Shown: piece by piece, positions 1-8,529 of the stretch | Layout: every line of letters starts with the position of its first letter | Position numbering within the stretch: the stretch's first letter is position 1 | Source of the DNA: an uncultured Clostridia bacterium | GTDB taxonomy: Bacteria; Bacillota; Clostridia; TANB77; CAG-508 | Direction of reading: 5' to 3' | Length of the DNA stretch: 64,000 bases | NCBI GenBank assembly: GCA_934162255.1 | Contig: CAKPIG010000005.1 | Span: 50,999-114,998 of the forward strand | Notes under the pieces: generated by a model | The model's input: the letters and a program-made list of their open reading frames with translations, nothing else | Databases searched by the model: none | What the model was told of the DNA's origin: nothing | Position numbers and translations under genes: made by a program

Positions 1-81
1 TACTATTTCTTCTTGACTCGCATTATCATCAATTTTTATTACTATTTCATTAGTTTTTAGGTTTATACTGACACAATTCAT
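1..81 (-). CDS. minC: Septum-site inhibitor MinC, N-terminal fragment (cut by window edge)
   Basis: Only the first 27 codons are present; the rest lies beyond position 1. The peptide begins MNCVSINLKTNEIVIKIDD, which resembles the start of the MinC N-terminal domain, the inhibitor of FtsZ assembly. The ATG at 81 is preferred over an in-frame ATG at 90 because AAAGGG sits 9 nt upstream of it. The context is decisive: in Firmicutes minC commonly follows mreBCD, with PBP2 between in many Clostridia, and this gene follows PBP2 after about 20 nt on the same strand. The fragment alone is too short for a firm family call. Confidence 0.6.
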   Translation of the reverse strand, partial: MNCVSINLKTNEIVIKIDDNASQEEIV

Positions 82-103
82 ATTACACATCCCTTTCGTA
101 TAG

Positions 104-2260
104 CTATCTCATTTCTTCTGTATATGGAACTGCTGTCACACTTTCGCTAATTTGTTCTGTCTCATTTCTTCCAAAATATTGAGTAAGAATGTCTCTTGCT
201 ACTTCTGCGGCATAGTTTCCATGTCCACCATTTTCTATCATTACAGCTACCGCAACTTCAGGATTTTCAAATGGAGCAAAACATACAAACCAAGCATTTA
301 CAATGTCATTGCCATTTTCATCTTCTCCAGCTTCTGCAGAACCTGTTTTTCCTGCAACTTCTACTCCAAAGTTTTTGAATATATTATATGCTGTTCCTCC
401 TGCCTCTGCTGTGGCCATTCTCATTCCTTCTTTTGCTATATCTATACTTTCTTTATTTATTGTAATTCCATCATCTGTAGTATCTATTCCTAATTTTTCA
501 TTTGTATATTTTTCAATTTCTTCTTTTGGTACTTCTGTTCCATCTGAGTTTAGTATTGTTTTTATTATTGTTGGTTTTATTACTGTCCCTCCATTTGCAA
601 TTGATGAAATATATTTTGCAATTTGCATTGGAGTAAAGTTATTATCTCCTTGGCCTATAGATGCATTTAATACATCACCTGGTCCTATTTTAGCTCCATC
701 TCTTAATTTTGCATGTGTCTCTCTTGATGCAACTGTTCCTGCTGATTCACTTGGTAACTCTACTCCCGTTTTCTTACCTAGTCCAAAATGTAATGCATAT
801 TTTGCTAAAGTATCTATTCCCATTCTATCTCCTGTTTCATAGAAGAAATAGTTGCATGAGTGTTGTAATGCTTGTGTTACATTTTGATATCCATGGCCTC
901 TATGATAACTTGTATAATACCAACATTTCATTTCTATTCCATATTTTTTATATATACCTGTATCATTTATCTTTTCTTTTGAGGATATCGCGCCAGATTC
1001 AAGTCCTGCAATTGCTGTAACCATTTTGAATACAGATCCTGGTGCATATGCTGATTGTATTGCTTTATTTAACATTGGATGCGATTTATCATCTCTTATT
1101 GCATTCCATCTTTCTGTTGAAATTCCTCCAACAAACCATTCAGGTTCATAATTTGGATAACTTGCTGATGCTAAAACTTCTCCTGTATTTACATTCATTA
1201 CAACAGCAGCCCCTCCTCTTGCATCATAAGTTTGTGAAAATCCACCTGTTCTAATTTTATTTATACAATTTTCTAATGCTTTTTCTGTTGCTTGTTGTAA
1301 ATTCGAATCTATTGTTAATACAACATCACTTCCTGCTTTTGCATTTTCAGCTATATATTCTCCTGTGATTGTACCATCAACAGACATATCAACTTGTTTT
1401 TCACCATCTTCACCTTTAAGATATTTCTCAAATAAATATTCTATACCTGTTTTTCCTATAATATCATCTCTATCATAGCTATCCTTTTTTTCATTGTATT
1501 CATTTTCATTTATTCTGCCTGTATACCCAATTATATGTGATGCCAAACTACCTACTAAATATGTTCTAACAGCTTTTGTTTCTATTGTGATTCCAGGAAA
1601 TTCATCATTTTTTTCACTTATTTGTGCTACTACATCTTGACTAACATCTGTTGCTATTTCTATTGATTTTGTAGCACTATATCCTGTCGTTGTTATTTTA
1701 TATCTTATTGAAAGTATTTTTCTTATTTCTTCTATATTATCATTTGTTATTTCATATTTTGCTTTAAATTTTTCTATTGCTTCTTCTGCTGTTGCATTTT
1801 CTGCTATTTTATATTTTGTTTTCCAATCTGCTAATTCTTTATCTGCTATTGTGTATTCACATGGATTTATTTTTATTGGAAATGTATCTGTATATGATAT
1901 TTCATATTCATTTAATAGATTTACTAATTTTAGAATTGCTTCATTTAATTCTCCATTTGTTATATTTGTCTTATATAATTCCACATTATATTGTGTTCTT
2001 ACTCCAACTAATTCATTTCCACTTCTGTCTACAATTGAACCTCTTGCAGCTTTTATTGTTGAAATTCTGGACAATCTTGTATTTGATTGTTCTCTATATG
2101 TATCACCATTTAATATTTGAAGATTGAATAATTGAACAATTAAAATTATTCCAATTACATATACTAAAATATTGATTATATTAAATCTTAAGTTTATCTG
2201 CTCATTTCCCATTTCTTTTTCCCAAGAAGTGTCTTTATCAAAGCTTATTCTATTGTTCAA
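104..2260 (-). CDS. mrdA: Penicillin-binding protein 2 (elongasome transpeptidase)
   Basis: A class B penicillin-binding protein of 718 aa that crosslinks peptidoglycan during side-wall elongation. It has a short cytoplasmic tail, one membrane anchor at about residues 28-50, a dimerisation/pedestal region, and a C-terminal transpeptidase domain. The three active-site motifs are visible: SVFK (409-412, nucleophilic Ser409), SCN (468-470) and KTGS (638-641). The start is TTG at 2260, supported by AAGGTGAG about 7 nt upstream; the next Met (residue 16) has no such site. It follows mreD by 17 nt and precedes minC, so it is part of the rod-shape operon. The long linker between the anchor and transpeptidase domain is typical of clostridial PBP2. 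Confidence 0.95.
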   Translation of the reverse strand: MNNRISFDKDTSWEKEMGNEQINLRFNIINILVYVIGIILIVQLFNLQILNGDTYREQSNTRLSRISTIKAARGSIVDRSGNELVGVRTQYNVELYKTNITNGELNEAILKLVNLLNEYEISYTDTFPIKINPCEYTIADKELADWKTKYKIAENATAEEAIEKFKAKYEITNDNIEEIRKILSIRYKITTTGYSATKSIEIATDVSQDVVAQISEKNDEFPGITIETKAVRTYLVGSLASHIIGYTGRINENEYNEKKDSYDRDDIIGKTGIEYLFEKYLKGEDGEKQVDMSVDGTITGEYIAENAKAGSDVVLTIDSNLQQATEKALENCINKIRTGGFSQTYDARGGAAVVMNVNTGEVLASASYPNYEPEWFVGGISTERWNAIRDDKSHPMLNKAIQSAYAPGSVFKMVTAIAGLESGAISSKEKINDTGIYKKYGIEMKCWYYTSYHRGHGYQNVTQALQHSCNYFFYETGDRMGIDTLAKYALHFGLGKKTGVELPSESAGTVASRETHAKLRDGAKIGPGDVLNASIGQGDNNFTPMQIAKYISSIANGGTVIKPTIIKTILNSDGTEVPKEEIEKYTNEKLGIDTTDDGITINKESIDIAKEGMRMATAEAGGTAYNIFKNFGVEVAGKTGSAEAGEDENGNDIVNAWFVCFAPFENPEVAVAVMIENGGHGNYAAEVARDILTQYFGRNETEQISESVTAVPYTEEMR

Positions 2261-2277
2261 AAATTTCTCACCTTCTT

Positions 2278-2811
2278 TTAAAAATATCTTGTTAAAATTC
2301 TGTCTCCTTTTATCTCATTTTCTACTTCATATCCTGTATTTTTTATTAGTGGATATAAAATAACAATAAGTAATACATTATATAATGTTTCTATACTTAG
2401 TGTTTTTATAAATAACATTATTTCTATATTTGTTCCTAATACTATATGTCTTAATACATAATTTATAATTTCATATATTATTGTACATAGTGCTCCCATA
2501 ATAATAATAGTTATTCTACTGTCTTTAGAAAAATTTTTGTCAAATACTCCTCCCAGTAGTCCAATTATTGCAAGACAAGCTGATGTTATTCCTATATTTC
2601 TTCCAATCCAGATATCTAAAAATATTCCATATACTATACCATAAATTGTTCCCATACATCTTCCCATATATAATCCTATATATAAAATTAGTATTATAAA
2701 AATATTAGGCATTACATTAGCTATTGTAAAATTGGCAAAAAAAGTAGTTTGCAAAAAATATGTTAGTATAAAGATAATTACTAATGATACATGAATTATT
2801 GCTTTTTTCAT
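2278..2811 (-). CDS. mreD: Rod shape-determining membrane protein MreD
   Basis: A 177-aa integral membrane protein that is almost entirely hydrophobic, with about five membrane segments, the usual size and profile of MreD. MreD belongs to the elongasome with MreB, MreC, RodA and PBP2. MreD sequences are poorly conserved, so the call rests largely on position: it lies directly between mreC (10 nt upstream) and PBP2 (17 nt downstream). Motifs such as GIVYGIFLDIWIG fit the Firmicute MreD family. Confidence 0.88.
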   Translation of the reverse strand: MKKAIIHVSLVIIFILTYFLQTTFFANFTIANVMPNIFIILILYIGLYMGRCMGTIYGIVYGIFLDIWIGRNIGITSACLAIIGLLGGVFDKNFSKDSRITIIIMGALCTIIYEIINYVLRHIVLGTNIEIMLFIKTLSIETLYNVLLIVILYPLIKNTGYEVENEIKGDRILTRYF

Positions 2812-2821
2812 TTTTACCCCT

Positions 2822-3640
2822 TTATTGACTTGTTATAACAAGTACTGTTTCTAATTTTTCAAAGTCTACGGCTGATTCTATAAGTGCATATGAATCTGTT
2901 TTATTTGTTCCTTCTACAACTTTCTTTATTCTACCTATATGTATTCCCTTTGTATAAATTCCTCCCAATCCAGAAGTTTCTACACTATCTCCTTGGATTA
3001 GTTTTGCATCTGTTGAAATAAATGTCGCTTTTAATGTTGATGTGTTTTCTATCGTTCCTTTTGCAATCATTGTGTCTCTTGTTGAACTTGATAAACAACT
3101 TGTAGCACTTGCACTATCCACTATTGTTTGAATTTTTGATGTATTTTCTGATACAGATACTACATATCCAACAAGTCCTTCATCAGCTATTACTGTCATT
3201 TTTTCTTTTATTCCACTAGAACTTCCTACATTTATTACAACAGTTTTTGAATAATTACTTATATCTCTTGTTATTATTGTTCCTGGAACAGTTGTATATT
3301 GTCCATATTTTTCTGATAAATTTAATTCTTGTTTTAATTGTTCATTTTCATTTTTCATAATTTCAAATTCTCTTAATGATTGTTCTAGTTGACTATTTTT
3401 TTCTTTTAAGTCTGCATTTTCTGCTTTTAGTTCATCTATATTTTCGAAAAATTTGTCATTATTACTTAATTTATTTTTTAAATATGTTAATCCATTTTGT
3501 ATTGGCATAACAATAGTGTTTGCAATACTATTTATTATTGTTTCTTTTTTAACATCTTGATTTGTAAAAATAATAAGCAAAATTAATATTATTATAGTTA
3601 TTATAACTCCTATAACTCCACCTTTTCTATCTCTATCCAT
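2822..3640 (-). CDS. mreC: Rod shape-determining protein MreC
   Basis: A 272-aa bitopic protein of the elongasome. A basic N-terminus and one membrane segment (about residues 9-26) are followed by a coiled coil (about 60-105, rich in Glu/Lys/Leu heptads) and the extracytoplasmic beta-barrel MreC domain (GTIITRDISNYSKTVVINVG and onward). MreC scaffolds PBP2 outside the membrane and links to MreB inside. It lies 18 nt downstream of mreB and 10 nt upstream of mreD in one operon. Length and architecture are normal. Confidence 0.93.
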   Translation of the reverse strand: MDRDRKGGVIGVIITIIILILLIIFTNQDVKKETIINSIANTIVMPIQNGLTYLKNKLSNNDKFFENIDELKAENADLKEKNSQLEQSLREFEIMKNENEQLKQELNLSEKYGQYTTVPGTIITRDISNYSKTVVINVGSSSGIKEKMTVIADEGLVGYVVSVSENTSKIQTIVDSASATSCLSSSTRDTMIAKGTIENTSTLKATFISTDAKLIQGDSVETSGLGGIYTKGIHIGRIKKVVEGTNKTDSYALIESAVDFEKLETVLVITSQ

Positions 3641-3658
3641 TTACTCTCTTTCCTTTAA

Positions 3659-4690
3659 TTATCTTCTTTTTCTTGAGTCAGCTAAGACATTTTTTAATTT
3701 TTCTAAATCTTGTAATGTTTTTTCTGTTCCTCTAACAACACAATCTAAAGATTCTTCTGTAACATATACAGGCATACCTGTTTCTAGACTTATTAACTTG
3801 TCCAAATTCTGTATTAATGAACCTCCTCCTGCTAATACAATTCCTTTTTCCATTATATCTGATGCAAGTTCTGGTGGTGTTTTTTCTAATGTTAGTTTTA
3901 TTACTTCTACGATTTTTTCTATTGATTCTTTTATTGCCTCTTCTACTTGATTTGAAGTTATTGTTACTGTTCTAGGTAATCCATCAGATAAGTCTCTTCC
4001 CTTTATTTCCATAGACATTTGTGTCATCAAAGGCATTGCACATCCCAAATATTTTTTTACTTGTTCAGCAGTAGTTTCTCCTATAGCTAAATTAAGTTCT
4101 TTTTTTACATAATTAATAATATCCTCATCAAGTTCATCTCCTGCAATTCTTAATGAATTACTGATTACAATTCCTCCTAGGGAAATAACCGCAACTTCTG
4201 TTGTTCCTCCACCAATATCTACTATTATGTTTCCACTTGGCTCTTCTATTTCGATTCCTGCCCCTATTGCTGCAGCCATTGGCTCTTCTATCAAATACAC
4301 TTCTCTTGCACCCGCATGTAATATTGATTCTTGTACTGCTCTTTCTTCTACTTCTGTTATTCCAGAAGGAACTCCTACTAAAACTCTTGGCCTTAATGCA
4401 TTATATCTTTTACAAACTCTTTCTAATATGTTCTTTAGCAATAATTTTGTTGCTGTAAAATCTGCTATTACACCATCTTTTAATGGTCTTATTGCATCTA
4501 TTTCTTTTGGTGTTCTTCCTATCATTTCTTTTGCTTCATTTCCAGTTGCAATTATTTCATTTTTACTTTTATTTACTGCTATAACTGAAGGTTCTCTTAA
4601 AACAATACCTTTTCCTTTTATGGTTACTAATATATTAGCTGTTCCTAAATCTATTCCTATGTCCTTAGATTTGAATGACAAAAAACTCAT
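3659..4690 (-). CDS. mreB: Rod shape-determining actin homologue MreB
   Basis: An actin-like ATPase of 343 aa that forms membrane-bound filaments directing lateral wall synthesis. The phosphate-1 motif (DIGIDLGTANILV) is at the N-terminus, the phosphate-2 motif (IVDIGGGTTEVAVISLGG) is mid-protein, and an adenosine-motif-like GIVLAGGGSLI is near the C-terminus. An open frame extends to a GTG at 4714, overlapping radC. I place the start at the ATG at 4690 because AAAGGA lies 10 nt upstream and the protein then begins MSFLSFKSKDIGID as in other MreBs. It is preceded by radC, the same order as in Bacillus. Confidence 0.95.
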   Translation of the reverse strand: MSFLSFKSKDIGIDLGTANILVTIKGKGIVLREPSVIAVNKSKNEIIATGNEAKEMIGRTPKEIDAIRPLKDGVIADFTATKLLLKNILERVCKRYNALRPRVLVGVPSGITEVEERAVQESILHAGAREVYLIEEPMAAAIGAGIEIEEPSGNIIVDIGGGTTEVAVISLGGIVISNSLRIAGDELDEDIINYVKKELNLAIGETTAEQVKKYLGCAMPLMTQMSMEIKGRDLSDGLPRTVTITSNQVEEAIKESIEKIVEVIKLTLEKTPPELASDIMEKGIVLAGGGSLIQNLDKLISLETGMPVYVTEESLDCVVRGTEKTLQDLEKLKNVLADSRKRR

Positions 4691-4713
4691 ATACTCTCGT
4701 TCCTTTCTTTGCA

Positions 4714-5412
4714 CTAGCTCTCTCTCATTTTAGAAATTATACTTATGTATTTTAGTTTGCCTATTACTATGTGGTCAAGTAATTCTATTCCTAGTATTTG
4801 GGCTGCTTTTTCTACTTTTATAGTAAATTCAAAGTCTTCATTGCTTGGCGTTGGATCACCTCCTGGGTGATTATGTACTAAAATTATTTTTGGTGCTTCT
4901 ACTTTTACAGCTTCATTTAATACTGATTTTATTGTTGCTACAACAAAATTTCCGCTTCCTTTTGCTACATCTTTTATTTTGATTACATTATTTTTTCCGT
5001 CAAGAATAACTACTTTAAGTATCTCTTGTTTTTCAAATCTCATTTCTTTCATTAGTAATTCTGCTACATCGCTTGGTCTTGTAATTTTTGTTTTCCTTTC
5101 TTGTACTGTGGTGTTCATTCTATTTGAAAATTCACATAAGGCTTTTATTTGTATAGCTTTTACTTTTCCTATTCCTTTTATTTTTATCAGTTCCTGAATT
5201 GTAATGTCTCTTAAAAAATTTAGATTGTCTTTTTCTATATCTTCATTAAGTTGTAAAATTCTCTGTGCTAGTCCAACTGATGTTTCTTCTTTAGTTCCTG
5301 TTTTTATTATTATTGCAAGTAACTCTGCATTTGTTAACATCTTTTCGCCATATTTTTCTAATTTCTCATATGGCCTTTCTGATTCTGGTAATTCTTTTAT
5401 TTTTATTGGCAC
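4714..5412 (-). CDS. radC: RadC-family JAMM-domain protein
   Basis: A 232-aa protein with an N-terminal helix-hairpin-helix region (about residues 65-90, IKGIGKVKAIQIKAL) and a C-terminal JAB/MPN+ domain. The metal-binding motif HNHPGGDPTPSNED is at about 180-193. The biochemical role of RadC is unsettled; the old DNA-repair label is not well supported. The start is GTG at 5412, with AGGAGG 5 nt upstream. It heads the radC-mreBCD-PBP2-minC transcription unit and its 3' end lies just upstream of the mreB ribosome binding site. Confidence 0.93.
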   Translation of the reverse strand: MPIKIKELPESERPYEKLEKYGEKMLTNAELLAIIIKTGTKEETSVGLAQRILQLNEDIEKDNLNFLRDITIQELIKIKGIGKVKAIQIKALCEFSNRMNTTVQERKTKITRPSDVAELLMKEMRFEKQEILKVVILDGKNNVIKIKDVAKGSGNFVVATIKSVLNEAVKVEAPKIILVHNHPGGDPTPSNEDFEFTIKVEKAAQILGIELLDHIVIGKLKYISIISKMRES

Positions 5413-5596
5413 TTTTTCCTCCTATCATTCGTGCCCCTTACGGAAATTACTTTTTCGCCTTGCCATTATTATATATTGATTTTGTGTTTTTTTCAAGTCT
5501 TATACTATTTTTTTCATATTTAATTACCAAATTTTGTTTCTTTAAATATAATACAATTAGTAGTATAATATAAGTATAGTTATATGGAGGTTTTAC

Positions 5597-6136
5597 ATGA
5601 AATTCGAAAAATTAAATGATAATAAAATTAGGATTTTTATTCCGAACGATGATATAAATTTTTCTGCTAATATGTTTTTTTCTAATAGCAATGTTTCTCA
5701 AGAGGTTATTCAGTATATTCTTAATAAAGCCGAAAAGAGTATTGGATTTGAAACAGGCGATTCTGAACTATTAGTAGAAGCTATATCTTCTGATTCAAAT
5801 TTTATTATTACTATAACAAAGCTTACCATATATAATAATCATGATATGTTTTCTTCAAATTTAATCTTTAAATTTAATAATATTGATGCTTTTTTAGATT
5901 TTAAAGATAGTTTAATTTGCTTTAAAAACTTTAAATATGGTTTTGAGACTTGTTCTCTGATTTTATATAATAATTATTTATATTTATACATATTTGATTT
6001 AAATATTCCCTCAAGTTTTATAAGCTTATTATCTGAATTTTCAACACAAATTGAATATTCAGATAAATTTGATGGTATACTGCACGAATATGGAAGAGTT
6101 CTTTCAAACAAAATAGAAAATGGTATCTTTTTTTGA
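5597..6136 (+). CDS. mecA: MecA-family adaptor protein
   Basis: A 179-aa acidic protein beginning MKFEKLNDNKIRIFI, the characteristic opening of MecA adaptors, with a C-terminal domain of the MecA fold. In Bacillus, MecA presents substrates such as ComK to the ClpC/ClpP protease. This copy is somewhat shorter than Bacillus MecA (about 218 aa), as is usual in Clostridia, where the substrate is mostly unknown. The start is supported by GGAGG 6 nt upstream. It is a single-gene unit divergent from radC and convergent with the M23 peptidase gene, with a terminator hairpin overlapping its stop codon. The call is by sequence pattern and size, not by a catalytic motif. Confidence 0.75.
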   Translation: MKFEKLNDNKIRIFIPNDDINFSANMFFSNSNVSQEVIQYILNKAEKSIGFETGDSELLVEAISSDSNFIITITKLTIYNNHDMFSSNLIFKFNNIDAFLDFKDSLICFKNFKYGFETCSLILYNNYLYLYIFDLNIPSSFISLLSEFSTQIEYSDKFDGILHEYGRVLSNKIENGIFF

Positions 6137-6143
6137 TACCATT
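6119..6143. terminator. Bidirectional terminator between mecA and M23 peptidase
   Basis: AATGGTATC (6119-6127) pairs perfectly with GATACCATT (6135-6143) across a T7 loop and is followed by T-runs on both strands. It overlaps the mecA stop codon and lies 3 nt from the end of the convergent M23 gene. Confidence 0.85.
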
Positions 6144-6145
6144 TT

Positions 6146-7156
6146 TTAATATAAGTAATTTTGAGGATTATATGCTACTCCTCCAACTCTAATTTCTAAA
6201 TGAAGATGATTTCCTGTGCTATTTCCTGTACTACCAACTTCTGCAATTGCTTGTCCTTGCTCTACATATGTTCCAGCTTGGTAATATAATTTACTACAAT
6301 GTCCATAATAAGTTTCTACACCATTACTATGTGTTATCACTATTAAATTTCCATATGAACCTTTTCTTCCAGAATAAGTTACTGTTCCTGATGCAGCAGC
6401 TTTTATTGGAGTTCCTCTAGGTGCTGCTATATCCAATCCTGTATGACTGCTTGACCTTATACTACTTATTGCTCCAAATCTTGACGTTATTTGTCCTGAT
6501 ATTGGTCTTATTAAGTCTAATCCTAATGATACTTTTTGATATGAGACATTTGTTGATGTATTAACTCTTCCCGTTGAAGCTACAACTGTTGGTTGTTTTT
6601 TAGGTTTTTCTACTACTTTTTGCACATATAATGATGCAACAGTATCTTCTATTGATGAAAAGTCTATCATGTGATTTTCATATAGTTCTACTATTGAAAT
6701 TTTATCTATATTTGTGCTTTCTTTTTCTTTTAATTGCTCTACTATTTTTTCTGCTGAAGCAAAATCTGAAACATATGCTTTTTCTTCTTCTCCTTCTGCT
6801 ATAGCATAATATTTATAATAAACAACTCCACTTTCTTTTACTTTTTTAAATATTTCATCATCATTTGTTGTTATATTTCTTTTTAATAAACACATTTTAT
6901 ATTCTGGTAGATTATCTACTTGTGCAAATGCTATATTTGAATTTGACTCATCTCCACCATTTTCTATAAAATTATTTATTTTTGCTTGTAATTTACTTTT
7001 ATCTTTGCTATATCCTACAAATTCTCCATTTATTGTTACACTATAAATAGGCTTAAAAAATAATGCTACTGCACATATTATTAAAAATATTGAAACTGAT
7101 ATAAGTATTGTAAGTTTCATGGATTTTCTTGCAAATACTAATATGTGTTTTATCAT
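6146..7156 (-). CDS. Membrane-anchored M23 (LytM-type) metallopeptidase
   Basis: A 336-aa protein with a basic N-terminus, a single membrane segment (about residues 12-36), a linker with G5/LysM-free charged sequence, and a C-terminal peptidase M23 domain. The zinc-site motifs are present: SSHTGLDIA (H..xxxD), then GHCS and NHLHLEI (HxH). All catalytic residues seem intact, so it is probably an active peptidoglycan endopeptidase. An upstream in-frame Met at 7225 is rejected because the ATG at 7156 has AAGGAG 7 nt upstream. Many clostridial spore-forming species have SpoIIQ-like M23 proteins of this shape, but SpoIIQ/SpoIIIA function cannot be inferred here. It is monocistronic. Confidence 0.88.
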   Translation of the reverse strand: MIKHILVFARKSMKLTILISVSIFLIICAVALFFKPIYSVTINGEFVGYSKDKSKLQAKINNFIENGGDESNSNIAFAQVDNLPEYKMCLLKRNITTNDDEIFKKVKESGVVYYKYYAIAEGEEEKAYVSDFASAEKIVEQLKEKESTNIDKISIVELYENHMIDFSSIEDTVASLYVQKVVEKPKKQPTVVASTGRVNTSTNVSYQKVSLGLDLIRPISGQITSRFGAISSIRSSSHTGLDIAAPRGTPIKAAASGTVTYSGRKGSYGNLIVITHSNGVETYYGHCSKLYYQAGTYVEQGQAIAEVGSTGNSTGNHLHLEIRVGGVAYNPQNYLY

Positions 7157-7302
7157 TTTATATCTCCTTGTATATTTTTGCCTATATTGTATATTATTGT
7201 ATTCAGTTTTAGCAATATTTCTCATATTGAATTTATTAGGTATTTTCTTATGTTTTCTCTTTTTTTCTTTTTTTTTCTCGTTTTTTTAGAAAACAACACA
7301 AA

Positions 7303-7331
7303 AAAACAGAAGAATTCTTTTCTTCTGTTTT
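7303..7331 (-). terminator. Terminator after the surface-protein pair
   Basis: AAAACAGAAGA (7303-7313) pairs with TCTTCTGTTTT (7321-7331), with a T-rich tail on the minus strand. It ends the 8359-7339 transcription unit just after its last stop codon. Confidence 0.8.
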
Positions 7332-7338
7332 TATATAA

Positions 7339-7836
7339 CTATGGTTGTACAGGTGCTGCAGTTAATGATACTGTTATTTTTCCTGATGGACTTGTTGATA
7401 TAGGTGTTTTTATTAGTTCAACTTTTACAGTTACTGTAGCTGTTTTTCCAGTTGTGATTGCTGCTGTTGTTGAAGGTGTTGCTGTAACTTTGAAGTATTC
7501 TGTATCTGTTATTGATGCAGCTGCTACTGCTATTTTAGCAGATAAATCTGGACTTGCATTAGTTACTGTAAATGTTGCTGTTGCACTATCTCCTTTTGCT
7601 GTTAGTCCTGATACTGTCATTGTTGCATTTTTATCATCTGTAATAGTTGCTTCTGTTACATGTGTACCTTTTGTTGGTGTTCCTGTAAATTTAACTTTGA
7701 AGTTTGCATCACTTGGAACAGCTGCTGCTGTACCATTAATATTTAATGTAATATTGCTTATTGCAGCATATGCTACTCCTAAAATTACAATTGCTGCAAC
7801 TACAATTAATGCTATTATAAGATTTTTGTTTTTCAT
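7339..7836 (-). CDS. Secreted Ala/Thr-rich surface protein, second of a tandem pair
   Basis: A 165-aa protein with an N-terminal hydrophobic signal or anchor segment (IIALIVVAAIVILGVAYAA) followed by a Thr/Ala/Val-rich, predicted beta-sandwich region without cysteine. The ISNITLNINGTAA motif after the signal resembles that of many Firmicute secreted proteins of the camelysin/TasA-like type, but I cannot assign it to that family. It is a paralogue of the gene immediately upstream (7865-8359): the N-terminal 40 residues are nearly identical and the overall order of motifs matches (FTGTPT, DDKxATMTVxGLTAKGDxATATxTV, VELxKTPI). The gap is 28 nt. AAAGGA lies 9 nt before the ATG. It is probably a recent tandem duplicate in one operon. 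Confidence 0.7.
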   Translation of the reverse strand: MKNKNLIIALIVVAAIVILGVAYAAISNITLNINGTAAAVPSDANFKVKFTGTPTKGTHVTEATITDDKNATMTVSGLTAKGDSATATFTVTNASPDLSAKIAVAAASITDTEYFKVTATPSTTAAITTGKTATVTVKVELIKTPISTSPSGKITVSLTAAPVQP

Positions 7837-7864
7837 TCTTTATTTTCCTTTCTCTTTTATTAAA

Positions 7865-8359
7865 TTATGCTGTTGGTTGAGCTGGTGCTGCAACTAATTT
7901 TACTTGGATAGTAGCAGATTGATTTCCTGTTATTGGAGTTTTCAATAATTCAACTGTTACTGTTACTGTTGCACTAGCTCCTTTTGCTAAAGATGTTGGT
8001 GTTACAGTTTGTGTTACCTTAAAGTAATCTGTATTACTATTAGTATTTGTTACTGTAAGATTTGCTGTTAAATCAGGACTTGAGTTTTTTACTGTATATG
8101 TTGCTGTTGCTTTGTCTCCTTTTGCCGTTAATCCTGTTACTGTCATTGTTGCAGTTTTATCATCTGTTAATTTTGCTGTTGCTCCTCCTGTTGCTGTTGG
8201 TGTTCCTGTAAATCCAACACTAAAGTTTGATTGTGATGGAGATGCTGCTGCTGTACCATTAATATTTAATGATATATTACTTATTGCTGCATATGCAACC
8301 CCCAAAATTACAATTGCTGCAACTACAATTGCTGCAATTACAAGTTTTTTGTTTTTCAT
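7865..8359 (-). CDS. Secreted Ala/Thr-rich surface protein, first of a tandem pair
   Basis: A 164-aa paralogue of the downstream gene, with the same N-terminal segment (MKNKKLVIAAIVVAAIVILG), the same ISNISLNINGTAAA motif and a Thr/Ala/Val-rich beta-type body ending in a QPTA tail. There are no cysteines, no sorting motif and no catalytic motif; a structural or surface-coat role is plausible but unproven. It is transcribed from a strong sigma-A promoter (8422-8449) preceded by phased TTACA repeats. Translation initiation looks unusual: the only good Shine-Dalgarno sequence is separated from the ATG by a perfect hairpin (separate entry). The composition suggests an abundant, rapidly made secreted protein. 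Confidence 0.7.
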   Translation of the reverse strand: MKNKKLVIAAIVVAAIVILGVAYAAISNISLNINGTAAASPSQSNFSVGFTGTPTATGGATAKLTDDKTATMTVTGLTAKGDKATATYTVKNSSPDLTANLTVTNTNSNTDYFKVTQTVTPTSLAKGASATVTVTVELLKTPITGNQSATIQVKLVAAPAQPTA

Positions 8360-8397
8360 ACTCTTTTATTTTAGCTATTGCTAAAATTCCCCCCCTT
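8360..8397 (-). promoter_or_regulatory. mRNA leader: SD, perfect hairpin, then AUG
   Basis: On the mRNA (minus strand) the order is AAGGGGGGG (8397-8389), one A, an 8-bp perfect stem ATTTTAGC/GCTAAAAT with a 4-nt loop (8387-8368), 8 nt, then ATG (8359). The linear distance from the G-run to the ATG is 29 nt, too long for normal initiation; with the hairpin folded it becomes about 9 nt. No other good Shine-Dalgarno sequence lies near the ATG. Confidence 0.6.
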
Positions 8398-8421
8398 TCT
8401 TATATATGTTAATCTATTCTG

Positions 8422-8449
8422 ATTATAGCATTTGAGATGTAAAAGTCAA
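8422..8449 (-). promoter_or_regulatory. Sigma-A promoter for the surface-protein pair
   Basis: On the minus strand TTGACT (8449-8444), a 16-nt spacer, then TATAAT (8427-8422). Transcription should start near 8415, giving a leader of about 55 nt. Confidence 0.85.
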
Positions 8450-8464
8450 CAGATTTCGACTTAA

Positions 8465-8501
8465 TGTAATATTTGTAACACAAATGTAATATTATTGTAA
8501 T
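8465..8501 (-). repeat. Phased TTACA repeats upstream of surface-protein promoter
   Basis: Plus-strand TGTAA motifs (TTACA on the gene strand) start at 8465, 8474, 8485 and 8496, that is, spacings of 9, 11 and 11 bp. They begin about 15 bp upstream of the -35 box, where an activator would bind. The roughly helical-turn spacing resembles sites of OmpR/PhoB-family response regulators; a similar array lies at 47200-47226. Confidence 0.5.
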
Positions 8502-8529
8502 AAAAGAAGGAATACATATCCTGTACTCC

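Noticed and set aside
303..842. Long plus-strand open frames opposite PBP2 and other minus-strand genes
   Set aside because: They are antisense to well-supported genes, lack ribosome binding sites and encode Leu/Phe-rich sequence typical of shadow frames in AT-rich DNA.
4690..4714. Longer MreB starting at GTG 4714
   Set aside because: The ATG at 4690 has a good ribosome binding site and gives the standard MreB N-terminus.
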